Assembly (NCBI RefSeq): GCF_900141765.1
Contig: NZ_FSRK01000003.1
Location: 372,001 to 436,000, forward strand
Direction of reading: 5' to 3'
Origin: Epilithonimonas zeae
GTDB lineage: Bacteria > Bacteroidota > Bacteroidia > Flavobacteriales > Weeksellaceae
DNA: 64,000 nt
The notes beneath the pieces were generated by a model that was not told the DNA's origin, did no database searches, and worked only from the letters and a program-made list of their open reading frames with translations. The translations under genes were made by a program, and so were the position numbers. Shown in pieces: positions 1-9,022 of this stretch (position 1 is the first letter of the stretch; each line of letters begins with the position of its first letter).

Positions 1-516
1 ATTGTTGGAATTGCATTCCTGATTCTTCTGATTCCTATCGGTTATTGGACCAATGCTTATTTTACCAGCATCTACAGAATCTCATATTTGGAGGAAAGCG
101 ACCTGTATGGCATTATTGTTCCCACGCTTATCAGCTTTGTTTCAACCATTATTGTACTGTATCTTTTAGGAATTATTCTATACCGAAAAACCAGAATTAT
201 TGACATCGTTAATACAGTTTTGATTTCACAAATTCCTATTATCCTGCTACTATCAACAGAAAAAATACATTATATAAAAAACGTTGGCGACAGAGTAAGA
301 ATTTATCAGGAGAATCCTTCCATTGCTTTTCCTTTCTTGGATTTTGTAATATTGATGCTCGTGATTTTTATTACATTGGGAAGTTTGATTTACAGCTTCG
401 TTCTTTTCTATAATGGATTCAAAACCGCTACTAATATTAAGAAATGGCAGCACATTACACTCTTTTGTGTGGTTACATTTCTGACCGTTGTCATTTGCCA
501 GATATTCAATAACTAA
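1..516 (+). CDS. Integral membrane protein, 5'-truncated by the window edge (possibly Yip1-like)
   Basis: The reading frame is open from base 1, so the gene starts outside the window; the first in-frame start-like codon (TTG at 88) lies inside the protein and is not a real start. The visible 171 residues contain about four hydrophobic segments: one at the very start (IAFLILLIPIGYW), one after the ESDLYG stretch, one around FVILMLVIFITLG and one near the C-terminus ending in FNN. No enzymatic motif is seen. The spacing of helices and the short polar links resemble Yip1-domain membrane proteins, but that is a loose impression. It lies 13 nt upstream of the serine hydrolase gene and is probably cotranscribed with it. 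Confidence 0.75.
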   Translation: MVGIAFLILLIPIGYWTNAYFTSIYRISYLEESDLYGIIVPTLISFVSTIIVLYLLGIILYRKTRIIDIVNTVLISQIPIILLLSTEKIHYIKNVGDRVRIYQENPSIAFPFLDFVILMLVIFITLGSLIYSFVLFYNGFKTATNIKKWQHITLFCVVTFLTVVICQIFNN

Positions 517-529
517 ATACTAATTTTTT

Positions 530-2185
530 ATGAAAACCAAACTTTTATTGGTGCTGATTTTATTAGCACAGACTTTTTACGCCCAAGATTTAACAGGTTC
601 CTGGAGAGGTGAAATCGATTTAGGAACGATGAAACTCCCTCTGATTGTTGAAATCAGAAAAGAAAACAACGCTTACATTTCTACTGCAAGAAGTCCAAAA
701 CAAGGAGACAAAATTATCCAGGTTGATAAAACTGAATTCAGTAATAATGAATTGATTTTTGAAATGAATGAGCTGAAGGCGTCTTACAAAGGTCAATACA
801 AAACTGACCATTTTGAAGGAACATTCGAACAAAACTCAAGATCGTTCCCATTAAGTTTTTACAGAAATGACGGCACCGATAAATCAAGTCCAAAAGATGA
901 AAAGATCAAAGACATCGGCAACAGAGAAATCAATACTAAGAAAATTGATGAATTCTTAAACTACTTAACGGCGAACAAACAGTCTGTTGGAAGTATTTCG
1001 ATTTTCAGGAAAGGGAAAGAAATCTACCAAAGAAACTTTGGGCAAGACCAATTACCTAATGTAAAATGGAATCCCAACACGCAATATCAGGTTGGATCTA
1101 TCAGCAAATTGTTTACCGCTGTAATGCTGATGCAACAGGTAGAAAAAGGAAAACTGAACATCAATGACAAGCTGTCCAAATATTACCCTGAAATCCCAAA
1201 TGCAGACAAAATCACCATCGAAAAACTGATGAATCACACCAGCGGTCTTGGAGATTATGTTGGAGAACATTACCAATGGATTTTCAAAAAATCAGTCGGA
1301 GACAGAGCAATTCTTGATACGATCAAAGCACAAGGCGTAGAGTTTGAGCCAGGAGAAAAAACGAGATATTCCAATTCCGGTTATTATCTGTTGAGCAGAA
1401 TTTTGGAAAAAGTTGCCAAGAAGCCTTATAATGTTCTTCTGAAAGAAAATATCACCAGCAAAGCCAATATGCAGAATACTTTCTCGGTTCTTGATAATCC
1501 GAAAAACGTTTTCAAGTCTTTTGAAAATAAAGACGGAAATTGGGTAGAAATTGAGGATTTCGATTTTCATAACTGTATCGGTTTGGGCGATATTGTTTCT
1601 ACGGCTTATGACCTCAATCTTTTTATTAATGACTTGTTCGATAATAAGTTCGTTAAAAAAGAAACGCTGGAAAAGATGCTGCCAAAGCCAAGTTCAGATC
1701 TAAAATTCGGATTAGGAATAATGCCTGTTCCGTTTTATAATCAGGTTTCTTTTGGACACGGAGGTGATACAGCCGGAAGCCACTCCATCACATCTTATAA
1801 TACGAAAGAAGATTATTCGGTTTCTATGGTTATTAATGGAGAAGAATTTCCACATAACAATCTTGCTATCGGCATCCTGAGCTTGATTTATGATTTAGAT
1901 TATGAATATCCTAAATTCGGATCTGAAGCTAAAGCTTCTAAAGCATCTGAGAAATTCCAAAAATATATTGGCGATTATACTTCACCTGATATTGCTATGG
2001 ATTTGAAAATCTATTCGGAAGGTGATCAATTATTTGCCCAAGGAAAAGGACAATCTGCATTTCCATTAGAACTTGTGGATGAAAATCAATTCAAATTTGC
2101 GCCTGCAAAAATTGAGGTGGTTTTCTTTCCGAATCGGTTACAATTAATTCAAAACGGAAAAACTTACAACTACACCAAAAAGTAA
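530..2185 (+). CDS. Exported serine hydrolase, beta-lactamase/PBP4* (class C-like) family
   Basis: A 551-residue protein with a signal peptide (MKTKLLLVLILLAQTFYAQ). A lipocalin-like N-terminal region of about 110 residues is followed by a beta-lactamase-fold domain. The family signature is complete: S190-x-x-K193 (SISK, nucleophile and general base), Y280-S281-N282, and H410-G411-G412 in place of the KTG box. After the catalytic domain there is a C-terminal beta-rich segment of about 90 residues (from YIGDYTSP), as in many Bacteroidota serine hydrolases. It probably acts in the periplasm or at the surface on D-Ala peptides or esters; the substrate cannot be read from the sequence. It is not a typical antibiotic beta-lactamase. 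The start is fixed by the signal peptide and a 13-nt gap to the upstream gene. Confidence 0.9.
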   Translation: MKTKLLLVLILLAQTFYAQDLTGSWRGEIDLGTMKLPLIVEIRKENNAYISTARSPKQGDKIIQVDKTEFSNNELIFEMNELKASYKGQYKTDHFEGTFEQNSRSFPLSFYRNDGTDKSSPKDEKIKDIGNREINTKKIDEFLNYLTANKQSVGSISIFRKGKEIYQRNFGQDQLPNVKWNPNTQYQVGSISKLFTAVMLMQQVEKGKLNINDKLSKYYPEIPNADKITIEKLMNHTSGLGDYVGEHYQWIFKKSVGDRAILDTIKAQGVEFEPGEKTRYSNSGYYLLSRILEKVAKKPYNVLLKENITSKANMQNTFSVLDNPKNVFKSFENKDGNWVEIEDFDFHNCIGLGDIVSTAYDLNLFINDLFDNKFVKKETLEKMLPKPSSDLKFGLGIMPVPFYNQVSFGHGGDTAGSHSITSYNTKEDYSVSMVINGEEFPHNNLAIGILSLIYDLDYEYPKFGSEAKASKASEKFQKYIGDYTSPDIAMDLKIYSEGDQLFAQGKGQSAFPLELVDENQFKFAPAKIEVVFFPNRLQLIQNGKTYNYTKK

Positions 2186-2280
2186 TTCATAAAAACATGC
2201 GCAGAAGTTGATCAATTGTTGCGCACCCATCGCTTCGTCTCTGCGCAGAGATGACTCTACCGATACGCAACTTTATTATA

Positions 2281-2320
2281 AAAAACGAGGCTTTTCCTTA
2301 ATAGGATCGGCCTCGTTTAA
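2281..2320 (-). terminator. Rho-independent terminator after the metalloprotease gene
   Basis: On the minus strand the sequence forms a 9-bp stem (AAACGAGGC with GCCTCGTTT) and continues into a T-rich run, 24 nt after the stop of the 2344-5244 gene. Its sequence is clearly related to the terminator at 5281-5320 (see findings). It could also stop the convergent serine hydrolase transcript. Confidence 0.75.
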
Positions 2321-2343
2321 TAAAAACACAATTATGATAAACT

Positions 2344-5244
2344 TTATTTCTTGATAATTTTTGTCGTTTCTGTTTTTCCTTCCACAACGGCCTTCAAAAA
2401 ATAAATGCCTGAAGATAATTTGCTCAAATTAATAACATTTGTATCATTAATTTCCTGGAGCAATTGCCCTGTAACACTATAAACCGAAATGTGATTTACC
2501 TTTCTATCAGATGAAACGGTTAAAGCCTCATCAACCGGGTTCGGATAATATTGGATAGCAATTTTATCCACATCAGAAACGCCTAATTGTCCGATATTCA
2601 AAGAATAATCTTCGACCTGACCGTAATAAGAATCTCCACAAGGCGTTGTATTTGGATTGGAGATTGCTCCGTAAAGTCTGACTCTCATCTTGGTTCTTCC
2701 AACTTTTATGGTTGTAGGGATTGTTATGGTTCCACTCCAAGGTGATTTTTTAAAACTACTTGTCAACACTTTTTCACCAACATCATCGAAATCACCATCT
2801 TGATTAAGATCTATCCAAACAAGAACCTGATCATAATCCGAGGATCCGGTAGATGACGACGCCGTAAAACTATAACTTTTGCCTGGCGTAACATTTCCAA
2901 CAACGTTAGAGAAATCTTCGTAACCCGCATTGGATGTAGAACTATTGTTGATATCTGCAAAATTCACATTAGAAATTTTCTCAGAAAACAAATAAGTTGA
3001 TGCTGCAGAACAATAGTTAAATGAACCTGTAAAGAATGTTTTCTGTGCATATTCTCCCGTAGTCCCGTTACATACAGCAGCCACATTCACATCATAGGAT
3101 TTGTTGATTTCCAGTTGGGATAATTCGTAATGATTGGTAGTTAAGCTATTAATTATTATCCAATTAATGTCGGAAGATTTTTTGTATCTCAAGGTATAAG
3201 TAGCTCCTGAAACCAAATCCCAATCTATGTTTGCAGTGGTTTGGGTAATATTGCCAGCTGACAAATTGTTTGGTGCAGAACCATTACAAGCAGTAACACT
3301 GGATACAGCTACAGTTCCGAGAGCATAAAAAACATTATCAACTGCAGAAACTCTTACTATAATATCCTGATTGGCAGAAACTGTTGAAAAGTCTAAGGAT
3401 TCTGAGCCGTCATTTGGTGTTGAAGCTGTTAAAGTAATCCAAGTGGAACCCTGATCAGATGAATAATCAATTTTTACATTTGAAACATTGTAGGGTGCAA
3501 GGTTGGTATTTACAACATCCCAAGTAATCAGGCTGGAAACGTTGTTATAAACTTTTGTAGTTGTCATTTTAAAAGGTCCGTCATTTCCAATCGTAATTGT
3601 CTGAGAGCTATTTGCGGTCTGTTGTTGCGTTACATTCGGATTATTATCTCTTACCAGAACTTTGAAGTTCATTATTCTGGCAACATTAGAAACCGATTCC
3701 CAATCTGCAGCACTAGATAGACTCCCTCCAATAACTGTGTTGAGCTTTGGAAAATATCTGTAAGGTAAGTTCGAAGGTGGCAAAGAACGGAATTTGACAC
3801 CATTGGTATTATTGTCCATCACTGTCGTAACAGGACTAGTCGCCAGATCATACTCTTCCCAACTGTAAGTCAATGGATTATTTTCTGAATCTGTGGCGTT
3901 GGCTGTTAATACAAAAGCAGTCCCCTTCGGAATAGTTTTGTTTTGTAAATCCGATATAACTGGTGGATTATTATCAACATTTGTACTTATTCCACAACTT
4001 TGAGTATCCATATAAGCCTGAACCTGTTCCACACTTCTCACATGAAAATAGGAATCTGAATAGCTTTGTACATTATCAAAAATCGAGATGTTTGCATATC
4101 CCATAATTGTTGAGCCGGATCCTGGTTCCATATGAGCCGTTTGATTTGGCGCAGCCTGAATATCAAAAGAATAAGTGTGATCCGCACCAAACTGATGCCC
4201 CATCTCATGAGCCACTAAATCGATATCGAAACGTTCACCCTCTGGACCACCTGATTTTGGCGTACTGAAGGCTGCTCCTTTTGCCTCATCATCAGTATTA
4301 CTGGAAGGATTTTTGCAAACATTTCCAACAGATCCAGCAGATCCTGAACCTCCGGCTCTTCCAAACAAATGACCAATGTCATAAGCATCATTCCCAATAA
4401 CCGACGTCAAAGTTTGTTGTAATTCCAGGTTCCAGGCGCCACCAATTCCTATATTTGCATTGGAGTAAGGATCAGTTGACGGATTAGTGTAAATCAACTG
4501 AGGAAAATCCTGCACATCCAGATGAATGGCAAAATCTTTTTCGAAGACACCATTCACTCTTGTTATTGTAGCATTAATAGCAGCAAAAGCTTGTGGGACA
4601 CCACCAAAATACTGTGTATATTCTCCAATTACAGAAATTGCCAATCGGTAAGTTCTGTATTTTTTATCACCTGCTTTGCTGAAATCTGTTAATGAATTTG
4701 AGAAATTCGAGCCTTTCGTTAACTGATTGATTTGATTTCTACTAATTGTGGATTCAGTAGTAGAACAGGAAAATGCGACCTCTCCGTTTTGTTTTTCGGT
4801 TTTTGGGAAAACGCCGTAAACTGTTTTTTCTGTATTTAATGGTTCAATAAATTCATACTTTCCATCTCTGAACATCATCGATTGTAAATCATAAGGCGAC
4901 ACACTGAATCTCACCCAGACAGTAGGATCGCCTACTTTTACACCAACATAAGAACCCAATTGATAACGATCTGCCAGAGATTTTTCTACAACAGGTAAAC
5001 TGTAAACTTCAAATTGTTCAATCTTTCCTTCTAATGTTGGTAGATTGATAATAATCGGTTTGTTATTTTTTCCTGTTGGTTGTGCTGAGGTCAACTTTGT
5101 CCTGATAGAATTAAGATCAAGAGAATAGAAATTGGTAGCTTTTGTTTCTTTTGATTTGGTTCCCTTCATTATTGTAGGATTCCATTGAGCAAAAGACCAA
5201 ATTACCCCGCTACAAACAAAAAGAACAGTGAATATTTTCTTCAT
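2344..5244 (-). CDS. Secreted reprolysin-like zinc metalloprotease with T9SS type A sorting domain
   Basis: A 966-residue protein with a signal peptide (MKKIFTVLFVCSGVIWSFAQ). It has a propeptide-like N-terminal region, then a metzincin catalytic domain with the complete zinc signature H346-E347-M-G-H350-Q-F-G353-A-D-H356 and a downstream Met-turn region (STIMGYANI). Next come a cadherin/Ig-like region, a fibronectin type III-like domain (around ITQTTANIDW), a GEVED domain ending in GQVEDYSLNI, and a C-terminal T9SS type A sorting domain starting YPNPV and ending in IIKK. It is therefore exported by Sec, carried over the outer membrane by T9SS, and attached or released as an extracellular protease. 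It is one of three consecutive T9SS cargo genes. The substrate is unknown; protein or peptide degradation outside the cell is likely. Confidence 0.93.
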   Translation of the reverse strand: MKKIFTVLFVCSGVIWSFAQWNPTIMKGTKSKETKATNFYSLDLNSIRTKLTSAQPTGKNNKPIIINLPTLEGKIEQFEVYSLPVVEKSLADRYQLGSYVGVKVGDPTVWVRFSVSPYDLQSMMFRDGKYEFIEPLNTEKTVYGVFPKTEKQNGEVAFSCSTTESTISRNQINQLTKGSNFSNSLTDFSKAGDKKYRTYRLAISVIGEYTQYFGGVPQAFAAINATITRVNGVFEKDFAIHLDVQDFPQLIYTNPSTDPYSNANIGIGGAWNLELQQTLTSVIGNDAYDIGHLFGRAGGSGSAGSVGNVCKNPSSNTDDEAKGAAFSTPKSGGPEGERFDIDLVAHEMGHQFGADHTYSFDIQAAPNQTAHMEPGSGSTIMGYANISIFDNVQSYSDSYFHVRSVEQVQAYMDTQSCGISTNVDNNPPVISDLQNKTIPKGTAFVLTANATDSENNPLTYSWEEYDLATSPVTTVMDNNTNGVKFRSLPPSNLPYRYFPKLNTVIGGSLSSAADWESVSNVARIMNFKVLVRDNNPNVTQQQTANSSQTITIGNDGPFKMTTTKVYNNVSSLITWDVVNTNLAPYNVSNVKIDYSSDQGSTWITLTASTPNDGSESLDFSTVSANQDIIVRVSAVDNVFYALGTVAVSSVTACNGSAPNNLSAGNITQTTANIDWDLVSGATYTLRYKKSSDINWIIINSLTTNHYELSQLEINKSYDVNVAAVCNGTTGEYAQKTFFTGSFNYCSAASTYLFSEKISNVNFADINNSSTSNAGYEDFSNVVGNVTPGKSYSFTASSSTGSSDYDQVLVWIDLNQDGDFDDVGEKVLTSSFKKSPWSGTITIPTTIKVGRTKMRVRLYGAISNPNTTPCGDSYYGQVEDYSLNIGQLGVSDVDKIAIQYYPNPVDEALTVSSDRKVNHISVYSVTGQLLQEINDTNVINLSKLSSGIYFLKAVVEGKTETTKIIKK

Positions 5245-5280
5245 AAATATATTTAATGAAATTATTATAAATAACTAATA

Positions 5281-5320
5281 AGAAAACGAGGCCTTTCCCG
5301 ATAAGATCAACCTCGTATTG
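5281..5320 (-). terminator. Rho-independent terminator after the beta-helix gene
   Basis: Minus-strand stem ACGAGG/CCTCGT separated by a loop of about 23 nt and followed by TTTTCTTATT, 25 nt after the stop of the 5346-7325 gene. It matches the terminator at 2281-2320 along nearly its whole length, loop included. Confidence 0.65.
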
Positions 5321-5345
5321 AATTAATAATTATGATGAATTAGAT

Positions 5346-7325
5346 TTACTTTTTAATCAACTTTGTCATTTCAGTTTTACCTTCTACAACTGTTTTCACA
5401 AAGTAAATTCCGGAAGATAGTTTCGTAAGATTAATGACATTAGAATTATTGATTTCCTGAATCAATTGTCCGCCAACATTGTAAACCGAAATTTGATTCA
5501 CTTTTTTGTCTGATGAAACTGTCAGAACATCATTCACAGGATTTGGATAAACCTGAATTTTCGATTTGTTAGCCACATCATTCACCGCCATTGTCTCGAT
5601 TGAAAATTCATCCGCTCCAATATCTGGCGTTGTTGTGCTTCTTGCAGCTCCGTCAAAGTCAGTTGTCACATCTGCTAGAACAACCCCTTTGTTATCGATT
5701 GGAGAGTTCTCCGCATTAAGCGCAATGTGAAGATCAGAATCAGAAACGAATTTCGGAAGAGCTTTCAGAGAATTATCATTTCCTCCTAAGATACTTTTCA
5801 TACCAGCAATATCTGTATATGCAGGCGGCCCGCCTGGCGTTTGACCTAATGCCGGACCAGAACTGTAGGCAATATTATTATCGATATTAGAATAAATCGA
5901 AGCAACAGGTGGTGTTGACATTGCGAAAGCAGGAATTGTAGTATCCGCCAGATTAACAGCGAAAATATTATTTCTAAGATCAATTGCACCAGCGCCAGAA
6001 ACGCCAGAAGTCACACTGAAAGCGATTGGGACACCTTTATTAGTTCCGTCATTCTGAGTTTCGGTCAAGTAAACAGAGTTATTATAAACTTTGTAGCCGG
6101 TTCCTGCATTAATTAAGATGCCTCCAGTATAATTTGCTGATGAAGTATTAGCCGCAAAACTAGAGATTTTTGAAATGAAATTGTTACTTACTAATGTGTT
6201 TGATACAGTTCCTGCAGACAAGATAATTGCCTCTGCTCCATAACCTACCGTAGTTGCCGTTCTTAAACCTGTCAGGTTTTTGATTTCATTTTGACTTATA
6301 ACCGTACCAACCGTGGAACCTCCCAAGCTAATTCCCACAACAGAACTGTTGAATCCATTACTGGACATATTGGAAATTTTGTTTCTGAGAATCTTGTTTG
6401 CCGTAGGTACACCACCAGCTCCTGCATTGTTAAAAATTTGGATTCCTGTTGCACTTCCTCCTCCTGCATTATTTACAGTGATGTTATCAATGATATTATC
6501 AGAAACGGTAGAGTTCATTGTAGAAACTGCCAGCCAAATTCCTCTTTTTCCTTCGTTGGATGTATTTTCGAAGTTTCCGATTTTATTTTCAGAAACAACC
6601 ACGCCATCTGTACCACCTAGATAAATTCCCATATATCGGTTACAATTCTCTCCGCTTGTTGAAAGATCATTTTTTGTAATCACAGAGCCAGAGCCATTTC
6701 CAACCGCAGAAACTGCAATCATATAAATCCCTTGATAAGATTTTTGAATGGAATTATTTTCTAATCTGATATTATTGAAATAGCCTGCCGTCTGCGCACC
6801 AGCTGTATTACTTACAATAATTCCGCTTCCCGTCGTTTTTGCACCGTTAATGATTGTTGTATTTTTTACCGTCACATTATTCAATGGATTGGCAGCATCA
6901 GAAGATCCCATTCCAATCACAACAGATCCAGTTGCAAAACCATTAACAATACTAAGATCTCTGGAGTCTGAACCATTATTACTTCCGTCGATTGTCACAT
7001 TACTACCTAATATTCTCAGAACCGGACCAGCCGTTGTTGAGTTGGTAATTGTAGCAGTAATTCCTGTCGCAGGTTTTAATGAAACAGAAGTAAAGTTTGA
7101 AGTTGTTCCCGTGCTTCTATTCAGAACTGCTGTTGCAGTTTCAGATGTGTTTGCTGTAAGCGTGATGTTGATTGTACCTTGATGTGTTCCGGCATTGATA
7201 GCATCAAAAGCGCCTTTCACTGTGGTATAAGTAGCAGTTTCAGTTCCGGAAGTTGCAATCACATCTACTTGTGCCATTGCTACAGTTCCTATAAAACTGG
7301 ATAAAAAAAGTATAGTTTTTTTCAT
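5346..7325 (-). CDS. Secreted parallel beta-helix protein with T9SS type A sorting domain
   Basis: A 659-residue protein with a signal peptide (MKKTILFLSSFIGTVAMAQ). The body, roughly residues 50-480, is a right-handed parallel beta-helix: repeated turns such as NVTIDGSNN, NVTVKNTTI, NIRLENNSI and GVVVSENKI, rich in Asn, Gly, Thr and Ser with regular aliphatic positions. A linker containing DFDGAARSTTTPDIGADEF, typical of surface beta-helix proteins, is followed by a T9SS sorting domain (YPNPVNDVLTVSSDKK to KLIKK). No lyase active site is recognised, so it could be an adhesin or a polysaccharide-binding protein. Codon and composition bias (Thr/Asn/Gly) follow from the repeats. Confidence 0.88.
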   Translation of the reverse strand: MKKTILFLSSFIGTVAMAQVDVIATSGTETATYTTVKGAFDAINAGTHQGTINITLTANTSETATAVLNRSTGTTSNFTSVSLKPATGITATITNSTTAGPVLRILGSNVTIDGSNNGSDSRDLSIVNGFATGSVVIGMGSSDAANPLNNVTVKNTTIINGAKTTGSGIIVSNTAGAQTAGYFNNIRLENNSIQKSYQGIYMIAVSAVGNGSGSVITKNDLSTSGENCNRYMGIYLGGTDGVVVSENKIGNFENTSNEGKRGIWLAVSTMNSTVSDNIIDNITVNNAGGGSATGIQIFNNAGAGGVPTANKILRNKISNMSSNGFNSSVVGISLGGSTVGTVISQNEIKNLTGLRTATTVGYGAEAIILSAGTVSNTLVSNNFISKISSFAANTSSANYTGGILINAGTGYKVYNNSVYLTETQNDGTNKGVPIAFSVTSGVSGAGAIDLRNNIFAVNLADTTIPAFAMSTPPVASIYSNIDNNIAYSSGPALGQTPGGPPAYTDIAGMKSILGGNDNSLKALPKFVSDSDLHIALNAENSPIDNKGVVLADVTTDFDGAARSTTTPDIGADEFSIETMAVNDVANKSKIQVYPNPVNDVLTVSSDKKVNQISVYNVGGQLIQEINNSNVINLTKLSSGIYFVKTVVEGKTEMTKLIKK

Positions 7326-7357
7326 ATAGATTTCTTGAATTTCGGTTAAATTTTGGC

Positions 7358-7405
7358 AAAAAAAATCCCAGCTATCGATAAAAGATAGTTTTACAATAGC
7401 CGAGA
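7358..7405 (-). terminator. Rho-independent terminator after the GEVED-domain gene
   Basis: On the minus strand TCTCGGCTAT pairs with ATAGCTGGGA (10 bp including G-T wobbles) and is followed directly by eight T residues. It lies 30 nt past the stop of the 7435-8865 gene. Confidence 0.65.
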
Positions 7406-7434
7406 AGATTTTAGATTATTTGAAAGAAATTTGA

Positions 7435-8865
7435 TTATTTCTTGATGACTTTAGAAGTCTCTGTTTTTCCTTCTACATCAGTTTTAATAACATAAACGCC
7501 AGCAGATAGATTGTTCATATTAACCGTGTTGGCGTTCTGAACTGTTTTTACCAATTGTCCAGCAGTATTGTAAACTGAAATCGAATTCACTTTTTTGTTT
7601 GATGAAACTGTCAATACATCTTTAACCGGATTTGGATACAACTGAACTCTGTTGAAAGAAGTTTCTCCTGTTGCTAATGCTTCCGTAACTTTTAATGTGT
7701 AATCTTCAACTTGTCCATAATTATAGTTGCCGCAAGCGCCGGTTGGCCAGAACATTGCAAAAGTCGAAGGCGAATTAACTTTTAGAAGTCTCAATCTTGT
7801 ATTTCCAACCACTGCATCTTCAGGAACTTTAATTGTTAATTCAGCAAATTGATCATCCATCCCTGTGCTTCCTTTTACAAAACCGATTCTATAGATTTCG
7901 TTTGCATTATCAAGTGTTCCATTCTGATTCCAATCAATAAAGGCAGTAAAAGTGCTTACTTTCCAAGATCCAGCTGTATTTCCTTTCACTGTGATTTTAT
8001 ATTCTTTACCTCTTTCAAGATTTCCAACTTTAGAAAGGAAATTTTCGTAAGAACTGCTGGCATTAGGATCAGATGCATTGGTAATATCCGCAAAAGTTAC
8101 AGATGTAATCGGTTCAGATGTAGTTGCTGAAACCAAGCAATAAGACGAAGTACTTGGGTTGTTTGGCAATACTCTTATTTTTGTACTTCCTTTCAAACCT
8201 TCTCCCGACCAGTCATTGTAGCTCAATACCCAGTTACCTTCTACAGGCTGAAGTGGAACCATTCCTGCAGGCGCAAAAAGTCTGGAATTAGAATTGAAAT
8301 CAATACTCAATTCCCCATTCTCATCTGCATACATTTCTTCATCCTTATTCAATTCCCAACCACCAGAAGCAGGATCACCCACATTAATTTTTACCTGACC
8401 GTAAGGAACCAAATTTTTCACTTTTACTTTTGATCCCGAAACAAAATCTCCCATTCTGAATTCTGCAGGAGCAGCTTCACCAGTAATCACATGTTTAGGA
8501 TCTTTGATAACCGTATAATTTCCAGAAGCCGTTTTTCCGGAAGCATCTTCAACATTAAGAGTATAATATCCTAATGGTGACACATTAGTCCAACCATTGA
8601 ACTGGAAAGTCACGTTTCCACTCGCATCTGTTGTAGAAGATAAACTTCTTAAACCACCTTGCGGATCAACCGATGTAAATTTGATTGCAGAATTGGCTGC
8701 AAAACCACTTCCGGTCACTTGGATACCGTAAGCCCAATACCAATATTCATATATACTATTTGCTGCCGTAGGATTACCTGGTACTTCTGTATTAATTGAT
8801 ATCGTTTGTGCAGATAACATCCCCGATAAAAATAAAGAAGCAAAAAAAGCGTTTTTCAATTTCAT
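7435..8865 (-). CDS. Secreted GEVED-domain protein with T9SS type A sorting domain
   Basis: A 476-residue protein. The start at 8865 gives a clean signal peptide (MKLKNAFFASLFLSGMLSAQ); the longer frame to 8892 would add nine polar residues and would begin upstream of a promoter-like box at 8872-8879. The N-terminal half is a beta-sandwich-type region of unknown family (GYYTLNVEDASGKTASGNY). A GEVED domain follows, with the usual FIDWNQNGTLD and GQVEDYTLKV stretches. The C-terminus is a T9SS sorting domain (YPNPVKDVLTVSSNKK to KVIKK). It is the most upstream of three adjacent T9SS cargo genes. GEVED domains occur in many secreted Bacteroidota proteins, without a fixed function, so no activity is assigned. 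Confidence 0.88.
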   Translation of the reverse strand: MKLKNAFFASLFLSGMLSAQTISINTEVPGNPTAANSIYEYWYWAYGIQVTGSGFAANSAIKFTSVDPQGGLRSLSSTTDASGNVTFQFNGWTNVSPLGYYTLNVEDASGKTASGNYTVIKDPKHVITGEAAPAEFRMGDFVSGSKVKVKNLVPYGQVKINVGDPASGGWELNKDEEMYADENGELSIDFNSNSRLFAPAGMVPLQPVEGNWVLSYNDWSGEGLKGSTKIRVLPNNPSTSSYCLVSATTSEPITSVTFADITNASDPNASSSYENFLSKVGNLERGKEYKITVKGNTAGSWKVSTFTAFIDWNQNGTLDNANEIYRIGFVKGSTGMDDQFAELTIKVPEDAVVGNTRLRLLKVNSPSTFAMFWPTGACGNYNYGQVEDYTLKVTEALATGETSFNRVQLYPNPVKDVLTVSSNKKVNSISVYNTAGQLVKTVQNANTVNMNNLSAGVYVIKTDVEGKTETSKVIKK

Positions 8866-8871
8866 ATCATT

Positions 8872-8879
8872 CAAATTTA
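8872..8879 (-). promoter_or_regulatory. -7 promoter box (TAAATTTG) just upstream of the GEVED-domain gene
   Basis: TAAATTTG matches the Bacteroidota -7 consensus TAnnTTTG. It ends six bases before the ATG at 8865, so the predicted transcript start is within a base or two of the start codon. No good TTG -33 element is seen at the right spacing, so this is a tentative call. Confidence 0.35.
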
Positions 8880-9022
8880 AATTATGGATCAAATGTAGTT
8901 GTGAAATTGAACAAAAGGAAATGTTTACTGTTTAGAATCGTAGAATTTACAAGAATTAAGACAATGTTTTAGGAACACAAAACACTGAAAAACAAACAAT
9001 TAAAATAAAGAAGCTATCAAAA

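Noticed and set aside
88-516. Start of the first gene at the TTG at 88
   Set aside because: The frame is open from base 1 and the upstream residues form another hydrophobic helix; the gene is cut by the window edge.
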